This document shows, one piece after another, positions 1-6,780 of a stretch of 16,621 nucleotides of DNA (within the stretch, counting starts at the first letter, position 1; each line of letters starts with the position of its first letter). Location: NCBI GenBank assembly GCA_035513995.1, contig DATKBL010000033.1, forward strand, positions 1 through 16,621, in the 5' to 3' direction. The notes under the pieces are model-generated. The model saw only the letters and a list, made by a program, of their open reading frames with translations. It searched no databases and was not told the origin of the DNA. A program made the position numbers and the translations under genes. The stretch is from DASUTW01 sp035513995 (GTDB lineage: Bacteria; Actinomycetota; UBA4738; CALAEC01).

Positions 1-384
1 GGCCTGCACCTCCTGATGGAGGGCGGCGGCCGCGAGGTCCGCGGATCGTTCACCGTCACCGAGCATCATCAGGGCGCGCCGATGCTGGCCCACGGCGGCG
101 TGATCGCCGCCGCGATGGACGAGGGGATGGGCTACCTCCTCTACCTGCTCCGCACGCCCGCGGTCACCGGCCACCTCGAGGTCGACTACCGCGCGCCGGT
201 CCCCGTCGGAGCGACGCTGGAGCTCCGCGGCGCACTCGAGGACGTACGGGGACGGAAGATCCATGCGCGGATGACGGGGCACCTCGGTGAGACTCTGGCC
301 GTTGAGGCGCGCGCGATCTACGTCGAGGTCGCTCTGGAGCACTTCCAGCCGGGACGCGGGTTCGACGCGCCGTACAACCCGTAG
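1..384 (+). CDS. PaaI-type hotdog-fold thioesterase (5' end outside window)
   Basis: Probable acyl-CoA thioesterase of the PaaI/YbgC-like hotdog superfamily, which hydrolyses acyl- or aryl-CoA thioesters in the cytoplasm. The reading frame is open from base 1, so the gene begins upstream; an ATG at position 16 is probably internal. Of 127 visible residues, the motif AHGGVIAAAMDEG (about residues 30-42) is the family's substrate-binding and catalytic turn, with HGG followed by an acidic pair on the central helix. The later LEVDYRAPVPVG segment (59-70) is the usual strand that follows it. The remainder fits one hotdog domain, with little missing from the N-terminus. No neighbour indicates a pathway, so the substrate is unknown. 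The family call is secure; the specificity is not. Confidence 0.85.
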   Translation, partial: GLHLLMEGGGREVRGSFTVTEHHQGAPMLAHGGVIAAAMDEGMGYLLYLLRTPAVTGHLEVDYRAPVPVGATLELRGALEDVRGRKIHARMTGHLGETLAVEARAIYVEVALEHFQPGRGFDAPYNP

Positions 385-396
385 GAAAAAGGAGCG

Positions 397-432
397 GACG
401 GCGACCCGGGGGACCCGACTCGGGCCGCCGTC
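397..432 (+). terminator. Terminator-like hairpin after the thioesterase gene
   Basis: Arms 397-408 (gacggcgacccg) and 421-432 (cgggccgccgtc) pair over 12 positions with a single A/C mismatch around a 12-nt loop. The structure starts 12 nt after the stop codon. There is no T-run, which is common for terminators of high-GC actinobacteria. Inferred from position and symmetry only. Confidence 0.45.
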
Positions 433-586
433 ACGCACCATGGCCCCCGACGAGCGCCGGGGAGCTTACGGCTCTGGTATCGGCAGGTACAGCATCTGCG
501 TTAACGTTGGGAGGCGATTTTTCCGGTAGCCTGGCCGGGCCCTGGAGGGAAGACACCGCCGATCGCGCCGTCCCATCGGCCCAATC

Positions 587-1612
587 GTGGGGTCGCTGCT
601 CGCGCTCGCCGTCGTCGCCTCGGCGGCGGCCGCCGCCTGGATCTACCGAGCGGAGCTCCTCGATCTGTTAGGCCTGGGACCCGAGCCGGCCGCGGTCGGC
701 CCCTCCCCCGGCCCCACGATCTCGCCGGAGCCGGATCCGTCGCCCACGCCGCCCCCGAAGGGTCGCCTGGTGATCCACGGCACCGGCGACGTCAACCTCG
801 ACCCCTCGTACATCCCAAACCTCCGGGCGAACGGGTACGGCTACGCCTGGTCGGGGCTCGGGGGGCTCTTCCGGGAAGACGACCTCACCGTCATCAACCT
901 CGAGTGCGCCGTCTCGGACCTCGGGTCCCCGATCCCGAAGGAGTTCAACTTCCGGTGTGACCCGGGGGCGCTGCCGTTCGCCCGGCGGGCGGGCGTGGAC
1001 GTCGCCAACCTCGCGAACAACCACAGCGGCGACTTCGGGTCCGAGGCGCTGCTGGACTCCCGTCGCCGGCTGCGCGAGGCCGGGATCGCCCCGGTCGGCG
1101 TGGGGAGGAACGAGGCTCAGGCCGCCAACCCCGTGATCGTCGAGGCGAAGGGTTGGCGGATCGCCGTGCTGGGGTTCGGGGGGGTGGTCCCCGCGCCCGA
1201 CTGGATCGCCGGGGAGTCCTCGCCGGGCATGGCCGACGGCGACACGATCGAGTCGATGACCCGCGCGGTCCGGACGGCCAAGCGACGGGCCGACCTCGTG
1301 ATCGTGACCATCCACTGGGGCGCCGAGCTCGAGATCACCCCGTCGCCCGACGACGTCGAGCGCGCCCACGCGATGATCGACGCGGGGGCCGACGCGATCT
1401 TCGGGCACCACGCCCACCGGCTCCAGCCCCTCGAGCACTACAAGGGGAAACCGATCGCCTACGGCCTCGGGAACTTCGTGTGGCCGAACTTCTCGGTCGA
1501 GGGCTCGACGACGGCGGTGGCCCGGGTCGTGGTCACGCCCGAGGGGGAGGTCCGGGGCCGCCTCCTCCCGGCGTTCATCGAGGACGCCGGCCACCCCGTC
1601 CTCGTGGATTGA
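587..1612 (+). CDS. CapA-family (PGA_cap) metallophosphoesterase-like protein, membrane-anchored or secreted
   Basis: A CapA-type protein, the family tied to poly-gamma-glutamate capsule synthesis but widespread without capB/capC. It has a hydrophobic N-terminus (residues 2-19), a Pro-rich linker (about 31-58), then a calcineurin-like domain. Family motifs in order are GTGDVNL (65-71), INLE (103-106), NLANNH (141-146), HWG (243-245), GHHAH (273-277) and YGLGNF (292-297); these supply the metal ligands. The domain probably lies outside the membrane. The GTG at 587 is the first plausible start, but no basic residues precede the hydrophobic stretch and no good ribosome site is visible, so an earlier non-standard start is possible: the frame stays open back to a stop at 527-529. 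Upstream are a CGTTAACG palindrome (499-506) and a TAGCCT hexamer (527-532) that may belong to its promoter. No capsule genes are nearby, so a polyglutamate role is unproven. Confidence 0.85.
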   Translation: MGSLLALAVVASAAAAAWIYRAELLDLLGLGPEPAAVGPSPGPTISPEPDPSPTPPPKGRLVIHGTGDVNLDPSYIPNLRANGYGYAWSGLGGLFREDDLTVINLECAVSDLGSPIPKEFNFRCDPGALPFARRAGVDVANLANNHSGDFGSEALLDSRRRLREAGIAPVGVGRNEAQAANPVIVEAKGWRIAVLGFGGVVPAPDWIAGESSPGMADGDTIESMTRAVRTAKRRADLVIVTIHWGAELEITPSPDDVERAHAMIDAGADAIFGHHAHRLQPLEHYKGKPIAYGLGNFVWPNFSVEGSTTAVARVVVTPEGEVRGRLLPAFIEDAGHPVLVD

Positions 1613-1655
1613 CCCGAGGCCACCCCCTGAGGCGGGCGGTGGCATCATGGGGCTC

Positions 1656-2345
1656 GTGAGCAGGCAGCTGATCCTGTTGGTGGACGACGACGAGCGCCTC
1701 CGCGAGATCGTGGGGATGGCGCTCGAGGGCGAGGGCTACCGCGTCCAACCGGCCGGCTCCGCCGAGGAGGCGACGGAGCTCCTCGAGCAGGAGGACCCCG
1801 ACCTCCTGATCCTCGACGTCATGCTGCCCGGGCAGGACGGCTTCGAGCTCTGCCGGGCGGTCCGCACCCGCTCCCCCCTCCCGATCCTGATGCTTACCGC
1901 GAAGACCGACACCGTGGACGTCGTGGTCGGCCTCGAGTCGGGGGCCGACGACTACGTCACCAAGCCCTTCGTCACGAAGGAGCTGGTGGCGCGGATCCGG
2001 GCGCTGCTCCGACGCTCGCGCGGCCCCGAGGACGGGGACGGGCAGCGACGCATCGCCGTCGGGGATCTCGAGATCCTCCCCGACGCCGCCAGCGTCACCA
2101 AGCGAGACGAGCCGGTCCACCTCACGAAGACCGAGTTCCGGCTCCTCACCACAATGGCCTCGCGGCCGAACCAGGTCTTCACCCGAGAGATGCTGTTGAG
2201 CCAGGTGTGGGAGTACGACTACTTCGGCGACTCCAGGATCGTGGACGTACACATCCGGCGCCTGCGATCGAAGATCGAGGACGATCCCCGGCGGCCGGCC
2301 GTCGTGCAGACCATCCGCGGCATCGGCTACAAGGTGGTGGGGTGA
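1656..2345 (+). CDS. mtrA: MtrA-like OmpR-family response regulator
   Basis: DNA-binding response regulator. Numbering from the alternative ATG at 1647: receiver domain about 6-122, with acidic residues D13-D14, phosphoacceptor D57, T84 and K106, followed by an OmpR-type winged helix about 135-230. The stretch LTAKTDTVDVVVGLESGADD is almost identical to mycobacterial MtrA as I remember it, which is the main reason for the name. I prefer GTG 1656: it gives a 229-residue protein beginning MSRQLILLVDDD, close to MtrA's usual length, and sits 7 nt after a CATCAT hexamer, a leaderless layout seen at other genes here. No -35 is evident and transcription may also come from the capA-like gene 43 bp upstream. 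The TGA overlaps the mtrB ATG by one base. MtrA controls envelope, cell-division and resuscitation genes in actinobacteria. Confidence 0.9.
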   Translation: MSRQLILLVDDDERLREIVGMALEGEGYRVQPAGSAEEATELLEQEDPDLLILDVMLPGQDGFELCRAVRTRSPLPILMLTAKTDTVDVVVGLESGADDYVTKPFVTKELVARIRALLRRSRGPEDGDGQRRIAVGDLEILPDAASVTKRDEPVHLTKTEFRLLTTMASRPNQVFTREMLLSQVWEYDYFGDSRIVDVHIRRLRSKIEDDPRRPAVVQTIRGIGYKVVG

Positions 2346-3730
2346 TGGCGAGGCGGCGGCGTGGACTGCGGAGGAGGATCATGCTCGCGTTCATCGGCGG
2401 CGCCCTGCTGGTCTCGGTGCTCGTCGCCGGCAGCACCTACTACCTGGCCGACCGCTACCTCGTGAGCCAGCGGATCGAGGCCGCGACGGAGCAGTCGTTC
2501 TCGAACATCCGCCTCGCCGTCCGCTACGTGGAGCCGGAGCAGGCCTCGCTCGCGGAGCTGGTGGGCCTGCTCGAGGCGCGCGGGACGTTCGACGTGCTGC
2601 TGACCAAGGGCGAGCAGTGGTTCCCCTCGTCGATCTCGATCACGCCGGGGTCGGTGCCCGACGCGCTGCTCGAGGAGGTGCGCCGGGGCGAGGTCGCCTA
2701 CCACTTCCGCCGGGACGAGGCGCACCTCGTGTTCGGCTCGCCGATCCCCGGCTCCGACATCACCGCGTTCTTCTTCTTCCCGGTCCACGAGGTCGCCGAG
2801 GCCCTGGCCCTGCTCTGGAAGGTGCTGCTCGCCGTCTCCGTGGGCGCGGTCATGCTCGCGGCGATCGTGGCGGTCCGGGTGAGCCGCCGCGTCGTGCATC
2901 CCGTCCGCCTGGCGAGCGACGCCGCGCGGCGCGTGGCCGAGGGGCTCCTCGCCACTCGCCTCCCCGTCGCGGAGCGCGACGAGATCGGGACGATGGCGCA
3001 CTCCTTCAACGAGATGGCCGCCGCCCTCGAGGAGCGGATCGCGCGCGAGCGACGCTTCGTCGGGGACGTCTCCCACGAGCTGCGCACCCCGCTGACGACG
3101 CTTCGGGCCTCCGCCGACTACCTGCTGGAGCGTGCCGAGGAGCTCCCCGAGGCGCACGGACGGGCCGTGGAGCTCCTCTCCGCCGACCTCGACTACCTCC
3201 GGCGCCTCGTGGACGACCTCCTCGACATCTCACGCCTCGAGTCGGGGCCCATCAACCTCTCGCTGGAGCGGCTCAACGTGGGCGACCTGGTTCGGGAGGT
3301 CGTCGCGCGGCGGTCCCGCTCGGCCGACGGCGAGGTGCGCGTCGAGGTGGAGGGCGCGGGCGACGACCTGACGACCCTGGCCGACAAGCGGCGCCTCGAG
3401 CGCGTCGTGGGGAACCTCGTCGACAACGCCCTCACCCACGGACAGCTGCCGGTCACGGTGCGGGTCGCCTCCGCGAACGGCACGATCAGGCTGGCGGTCG
3501 AGGACCGGGGTCCGGGCATCGGGGGGCGGGACCTCCCGCGGATCTTCGACCGCTTCTACAAGGCCGACCCCTCGCGTCCGCGCCTCGACGGGCGGGGCTC
3601 GGGCCTGGGGCTCGCCATCGCCCAGGAGAACGCCCGGCTCCACGGAGGGGAGATCGACGTCGAGAGCATCCCGGGCGCGGGGGCCACCTTCGTCTTCCGG
3701 CTCCCCCGGATCTCCGAGGAGGGCGGGTGA
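2345..3730 (+). CDS. mtrB: MtrB-like sensor histidine kinase
   Basis: Membrane sensor kinase of 461 residues, shorter than mycobacterial MtrB (about 567). Basic N-terminus, membrane helix about 13-35, extracytoplasmic domain about 36-153, second helix about 155-178, HAMP about 179-232, then HisKA with FVGDVSHELRTPL (phosphorylated H244). The ATPase domain has its N box around N357/N361, the G1 box DRGPGIG (387-393) and GSGLGLA (418-424), so all catalytic boxes are intact. The ATG overlaps the mtrA stop (TGATG), and the stop overlaps the following lipoprotein start (GTGA), so the three are almost certainly co-transcribed and translationally coupled. MtrB phosphorylates MtrA; the signal is unknown. 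The pairing and the GerMN neighbour support MtrB over other OmpR-class kinases such as MprB. Confidence 0.88.
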   Translation: MARRRRGLRRRIMLAFIGGALLVSVLVAGSTYYLADRYLVSQRIEAATEQSFSNIRLAVRYVEPEQASLAELVGLLEARGTFDVLLTKGEQWFPSSISITPGSVPDALLEEVRRGEVAYHFRRDEAHLVFGSPIPGSDITAFFFFPVHEVAEALALLWKVLLAVSVGAVMLAAIVAVRVSRRVVHPVRLASDAARRVAEGLLATRLPVAERDEIGTMAHSFNEMAAALEERIARERRFVGDVSHELRTPLTTLRASADYLLERAEELPEAHGRAVELLSADLDYLRRLVDDLLDISRLESGPINLSLERLNVGDLVREVVARRSRSADGEVRVEVEGAGDDLTTLADKRRLERVVGNLVDNALTHGQLPVTVRVASANGTIRLAVEDRGPGIGGRDLPRIFDRFYKADPSRPRLDGRGSGLGLAIAQENARLHGGEIDVESIPGAGATFVFRLPRISEEGG

Positions 3731-4311
3731 GGCGCGCCGCGGTCCTCGCGCTCGCGCTCGCGGCCTGCGGCGGTCCGGCCGTGACCGTGCTCTCGGACCC
3801 CGAGCTCCCGCAGGACGTCTACGGTTCGCCCGCGCCCGAGAGCCTCACCGAGCTCCCGGACAACGCGACCGTGTACCTGGTGCACCAGGGGCGCCTGATC
3901 GCCGTGCCTCGCCAGCTCCCCTCCGAGGCCCCGTCGCTCCCCGTCGCCGCCGTCGACGCCCTGCTCCAGGGACGCTCGGGGATCTGGAGGACGGCGATCC
4001 CCGAGGGCACCCGCGTGCTCTCGGTGGAGCTCGACGGCGTTGTGGCCACCGTCAACCTCTCCGACGAGTTCGAGCGCAGCGCCCCCGGGAGCCGCCTGGC
4101 GCTCCGGGTGGCGCAGGTGGTGTTCACCCTCACCGAGACGCCGCAGGTGGGAGCGGTGCGGTTCGAGATCGAAGGGAGCCCCACGGCCGTGGCGCTGGCC
4201 CGCGAAGAGGTGGTGGAGCGTCCGGTCACCCGCGCGGACTACGAGAGGTACGCGCCCCCTGAGGAACGCGACGAAGGGGACTCAACCGGCGCAGAGGCCC
4301 CGTCCTCCTGA
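3727..4311 (+). CDS. GerMN-domain lipoprotein (N-terminal half of LpqB)
   Basis: Short lipoprotein signal: basic start, hydrophobic run and lipobox LALAAC with C14 as the lipidated cysteine. A single GerMN (sporulation/germination) domain follows at about residues 45-155: VYLVHQGRLIAVPRQLP, a helix around AVDALLQG, IPEGTRVLSVELDGVVATVNLS, then ALRVAQVVFTLTETP. The RPVTRADYERYAPP segment is the usual extension after GerMN. The total of 194 residues compares with nearly 600 for LpqB, the lipoprotein normally third in mtrA-mtrB-lpqB operons, which adds a beta-propeller. Here the propeller is absent and the protein ends in an acidic tail. The GTG start overlaps the mtrB stop by 4 bp. By analogy with LpqB it probably acts outside the membrane and modulates MtrB. 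The role is inferred; the domain and operon position are clear. Confidence 0.85.
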   Translation: MRRAAVLALALAACGGPAVTVLSDPELPQDVYGSPAPESLTELPDNATVYLVHQGRLIAVPRQLPSEAPSLPVAAVDALLQGRSGIWRTAIPEGTRVLSVELDGVVATVNLSDEFERSAPGSRLALRVAQVVFTLTETPQVGAVRFEIEGSPTAVALAREEVVERPVTRADYERYAPPEERDEGDSTGAEAPSS

Positions 4312-4317
4312 GGCATC

Positions 4318-4345
4318 GTCACAGAACCGTCATATCTCCGTTATC
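4318..4345 (+). promoter_or_regulatory. Three direct repeats at 11-bp period, candidate MtrA binding site
   Basis: GTCACA (4318-4323), GTCATA (4329-4334) and GTTATC (4340-4345) are spaced exactly 11 bp apart, each preceded by C. From memory, MtrA sites are 8-bp direct repeats with a 3-bp gap and GTCACA-like cores, which is this geometry. The array begins 6 bp after the stop of the lipoprotein gene. A CATCCT hexamer at 4366-4371 could be the -10 of a promoter with no clear -35, as expected for an activator-dependent one. Alternative: GTCACA with 17-18 bp to TTATCC/TATCCG could itself be the core promoter. Confidence 0.5.
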
Positions 4346-4383
4346 CGAAAGACACGGGCCGGGGGCATCCTCGGGAGCGTGCA

Positions 4384-4532
4384 GGATCGAGCGCTCGTCC
4401 CCACCCCCTCCCCGGGGGGCGTCTCCGATCCCGGCCTCGCGCCGGGTCGTCGGACGAGCGCGCACGATCCGCCCCGGCACGACCGAGGAGCCGGAGCACA
4501 TCCCAGATCGGCCCTCCTCCGGCGGCAGGAGG
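4384..4532 (+). promoter_or_regulatory. Structured leader with Shine-Dalgarno-sequestering hairpin (riboswitch-like, class unknown)
   Basis: Outer helix: 4384-4389 (ggatcg) with 4465-4470 (cgatcc), and 4391-4400 (gcgctcgtcc) with 4452-4461 (ggacgagcgc), all perfect. Inside are two hairpins: 4404-4408 with 4415-4419, and 4430-4435 (cccggc) with 4441-4446 (gccggg) around loop ctcgc. Together they make a three-way junction. Downstream, CCTCCT (4513-4518) pairs with AGGAGG (4527-4532), the ribosome site of the 64-residue ORF. GCCGGAG (4490-4496) can instead pair with CTCCGGC (4517-4523), which excludes that hairpin. I match it to no known riboswitch class. High GC makes chance pairing a real risk. 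Confidence 0.4.
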
Positions 4533-4536
4533 TCTC

Positions 4537-4731
4537 GTGAGCGAGACCCGCCTCCCTTCGGGGGATCCCCTCTCTACCCGTACCCGGCCGGAGGAGGGCA
4601 CCTGGGAGATCCGGGTCGTGGACGACGACCTCGGGATCACGCTCTTCGACGACGATGCGGTGCTCCTCGAGGACAGCGACCTCAGCCGGTCGTCAGCCGA
4701 CCCCGAAACACCCTCGCCGCGCCCAGGGTGA
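4537..4731 (+). CDS. Small acidic protein, function unknown
   Basis: A 64-residue ORF starting at GTG 4537 with AGGAGGT three nt upstream, the same spacing as the gene starting at 8145. Third codon positions are mostly G or C through about residue 50, consistent with real coding. The protein is strongly acidic in the middle (RVVDDDLGITLFDDDAVLLE), with no membrane segment, signal peptide or cysteines; the Ser/Pro-rich end looks disordered. Its last 50 bp overlap the 3' end of the convergent methyltransferase gene, which may explain the weaker coding signal there. It lies downstream of the candidate MtrA site and the structured leader, so it may be the gene those elements control. I recognise no family. 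It could be spurious, with the leader then serving no gene. Confidence 0.5.
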   Translation: MSETRLPSGDPLSTRTRPEEGTWEIRVVDDDLGITLFDDDAVLLEDSDLSRSSADPETPSPRPG

Positions 4732-5380
4732 GGTCCCGGGTCTCCACGTCCACGAGCCCCAGCTCGCGCATCATGTCCAGGATGGCGTCCGGCTCGGGCA
4801 GGTAGGCGATCGAGCGGGCCAGGAACCTGTGCGCCTCGCCCTGTCCGAACGCCGCCCCGATCCGAGGGACCGCGCCGCGGAACCACAGGTCGAACCCGGC
4901 GCGCAGCGGCTGGCGGCGCGGCCGCCCCACCTCAAGGATCGCCACGCCTCCTCCGGGCCTGGTCACCCGAACCATCTCGGCGACGCACGCGCGCTGGTCG
5001 GCCACGTCTCTGAGGGCGAACGCGCTGACGGCCGCGTTGAAGACGCCGTCGCCGAAGGGGAGCCGGAGCGCGTCGCCGAGCACCCGATGGCCGGTGGCGC
5101 GGGCGAGCATCGCCGATGTGAAGTCCACGCCGACCGCGAGGCCCTCGGCTCCGATCATCTCCCGCACGGCCGCCAGCGAGGCGCCGGTGCCGGCACAGAC
5201 GTCCACGACCCGGTGGCCCCGGCGGATCCCGGCGGCGCGCACCATCGCCCGGCGCCATCGCGCGACCTGCCCGAGCGTGAGGACGCCGTTCAGCCGGTCG
5301 TAGTCGGGGGCGAGATCGGTGAACATCCTCCGGATCGACCCCGGGCGGTCGGGACGGATGTCATGATCCCTCGGGGACAC
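4682..5380 (-). CDS. menG: MenG/UbiE-type demethylmenaquinone methyltransferase
   Basis: SAM-dependent methyltransferase of 232 residues, the usual MenG/UbiE length. The family N-terminus appears as MFTDLAPDYDRLNGVLTLGQVARWRR (19-44, quoted in part), motif I is VVDVCAGTGAS (58-68), and the acidic strand after it is GVDFTSAML (84-92). GDALRLPFGDGVF (102-114) and ALRDVADQ (122-129) match the quinone methyltransferase pattern. The RSIAYLPEP segment (189-197) corresponds to the UbiE 'SI..FP' region. It would carry out the last step of menaquinone synthesis on the cytoplasmic membrane face. The GTG at 5380 follows a TAGGCT hexamer by 5 nt, suggesting a leaderless transcript. No other men genes are in view, so another small-molecule methyltransferase remains possible. 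Confidence 0.78.
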   Translation of the reverse strand: MSPRDHDIRPDRPGSIRRMFTDLAPDYDRLNGVLTLGQVARWRRAMVRAAGIRRGHRVVDVCAGTGASLAAVREMIGAEGLAVGVDFTSAMLARATGHRVLGDALRLPFGDGVFNAAVSAFALRDVADQRACVAEMVRVTRPGGGVAILEVGRPRRQPLRAGFDLWFRGAVPRIGAAFGQGEAHRFLARSIAYLPEPDAILDMMRELGLVDVETRDLTLGAARVFRGRLTTG

Positions 5381-5402
5381 GCCATAGCCTAGCGTGTACG
5401 CT
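5374..5402 (+). promoter_or_regulatory. Leaderless promoter of the propeller-like gene
   Basis: GGGACA (5374-5379) and TACGCT (5397-5402) are 17 bp apart; the GTG start at 5410 lies 7 nt after the -10. The -35 falls on the start codon of the divergent methyltransferase gene. The -10 also forms half of the dyad AGCGT-GT-ACGCT (5391-5402). Confidence 0.5.
5386..5391 (-). promoter_or_regulatory. Leaderless -10 element of the methyltransferase gene
   Basis: Reads TAGGCT on the minus strand, 5 nt before the GTG at 5380. It is only 5 bp from the opposing -10 at 5397-5402. No convincing -35 is seen; the expected position falls on the start codon of the divergent gene at 5410. Confidence 0.45.
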
Positions 5403-5409
5403 CGGCCGC

Positions 5410-6777
5410 GTGCAGCGAGCCGCCCTGTCGATCCTCCTCGGCGCCCTCCTCGCGACCTCGGTGGCCCCCGCGGGAGGCCGGTCCTCGGAGGTGCGATGGG
5501 TCACCTACGTCCGCGCCGACCGGACCGGGTCGGGCTCTCTCGTGGCCGTCCGATCGGGCGGCCGAGGCGAGCGCACGCTGCTCCGGTCCGGGGTCGTCGA
5601 CGCCGACGCGGGTGGGGCGGGGGTCGTCTTCGCGCTCGTCCGCGAGGGTGAGACGACCGGCCTGGTCCGCGTCCAGATCGGGGGCGCGGCCCCGGACGCG
5701 CCCCTGGCCCGAGGCACGCTGGCCGGTATCGCGGCGACCCACGACCGCGTCGCGGTCGAGCGCGTCGTGGAGTCCCGAGCCAGAGTGCCGCGCCACCTCC
5801 GCGGCGCGGTGGAGGAGCTCACCGCCGCCACGATCACCGTCCTGGCCCCGCAGCGCAGACCCCCCGGCACCACCCACACGGTGGCGAGCGCCGCCGGGCG
5901 CAGCTACGAGCTCCGCTTCACGAACGACCCCGGAGGTGTGCTCTCCCACGCCGAGCAGGTCAACGTCTTCGTGAGCGCCGCCCCTCGCGGCCCCGGCGTG
6001 CTCCCGGGCGCCCTGACCGTGGAGGTACGCGGGACCGAGGGGTCGTTCTCGTGCGGCGCGTCGGCGTGCTTCCTCGACTGGAGAGAGGGGCCGAGCTACG
6101 CGGTGGGAGAGTTCGGGCGTCCCGAGGACGCGACCGACTTCGCGGAATCCCTCCGACCGATGGAGGAGCTGGCGGGGCCGTCCTGGCGCGAGGGTGCCGA
6201 CTTCCCGGCGCCGCAGCTCGTGGTGCTCGACGACCGGAACGAGACCCTCCTGGAGTCGGTGGAGGGCTTCTGCGAGTGCTCCTTCCGGCCCGTGGACTGG
6301 GACGCGGACGGCGACCGCCTGCTGGTTGTCACCAGGGCCGAGGGCTTCTTCACGCTGACCGAGTACGGGCCGGGAGGGACCGAGATCCTGCACGATGCCG
6401 CCGGCGAGGCGATCCTCGACGCCTCCTACACCCCCGCCGGCGTGGCGCTTATCGAGTCGCCCGACGTCCGCACCCCCGGAGACGTGCGCACCCTGGATGG
6501 CGAGACGATGGCACGGGACGCGCTCTCCTTCGACGTGGAGGGGTCGATCCTGGCGCTGGCCCGTGCGGACGGCAGCGTCGTCGTCCGGGACCTCGACACA
6601 GGGCGCGAGCGGGTGGTCGGGACGGGGGGAGCCTCGGTCAGCGTGAGCCCCCAGAGGATCGCCGCGGCGGACGGGGACGGGCTCCCGCTCCCTCCGGTCG
6701 GGGTCGTCGCCGCCGGGGTGGCGGCTCTCGTGCTCCTCGGTGGGGTGACGATCCTGCTGGTTCGGCGGCGCGGGTGA
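5410..6777 (+). CDS. Secreted propeller-like protein with C-terminal membrane anchor, function unknown
   Basis: 455 residues: signal peptide about 1-24 (hydrophobic run LSILLGALLATSVAPAGG), a long extracytoplasmic region and a C-terminal helix (about 429-451) followed by RRRG, so it is anchored with the bulk outside. The body has repeated short-strand units ending in Asp/Gly turns, such as RWVTYVRADRTGSGSLVAV, RLLVVTRAEGFFTLTEYGPGG, and SILALARADGSVVVRDLDTG, which resemble beta-propeller (TolB/WD-like) blades. Cysteines 215/220 and 288/290 may form disulfides. I cannot name the family. Its proximity to the MtrAB-GerMN operon, whose lipoprotein lacks LpqB's propeller, raises the idea that it supplies that part; this is speculation. 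GTG 5410 follows a good -10. It ends 3 bp from the convergent gene's stop. Confidence 0.7.
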   Translation: MQRAALSILLGALLATSVAPAGGRSSEVRWVTYVRADRTGSGSLVAVRSGGRGERTLLRSGVVDADAGGAGVVFALVREGETTGLVRVQIGGAAPDAPLARGTLAGIAATHDRVAVERVVESRARVPRHLRGAVEELTAATITVLAPQRRPPGTTHTVASAAGRSYELRFTNDPGGVLSHAEQVNVFVSAAPRGPGVLPGALTVEVRGTEGSFSCGASACFLDWREGPSYAVGEFGRPEDATDFAESLRPMEELAGPSWREGADFPAPQLVVLDDRNETLLESVEGFCECSFRPVDWDADGDRLLVVTRAEGFFTLTEYGPGGTEILHDAAGEAILDASYTPAGVALIESPDVRTPGDVRTLDGETMARDALSFDVEGSILALARADGSVVVRDLDTGRERVVGTGGASVSVSPQRIAAADGDGLPLPPVGVVAAGVAALVLLGGVTILLVRRRG

Positions 6778-6780
6778 GCC

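Noticed and set aside
476..506. Second possible MtrA-type repeat array upstream of the capA-like gene (GTATCG, GTACAG, GTTAAC)
   Set aside because: Spacings are 10 and 13 bp rather than a constant 11 and the cores differ; only the CGTTAACG palindrome is firm.
2207..2344. Longer N-terminus for mtrB inside mtrA
   Set aside because: The upstream residues are Arg/Pro-rich translation of mtrA in another frame; ATG 2345 overlaps the mtrA stop and gives a normal kinase N-terminus.
4379..4540. 53-residue ORF starting at a GTG 7 nt after CATCCT and overlapping the 4537 start by GTGA
   Set aside because: Composition looks random (Arg/Pro/His-rich) and the same bases form the structured leader. A leader peptide cannot be fully excluded.
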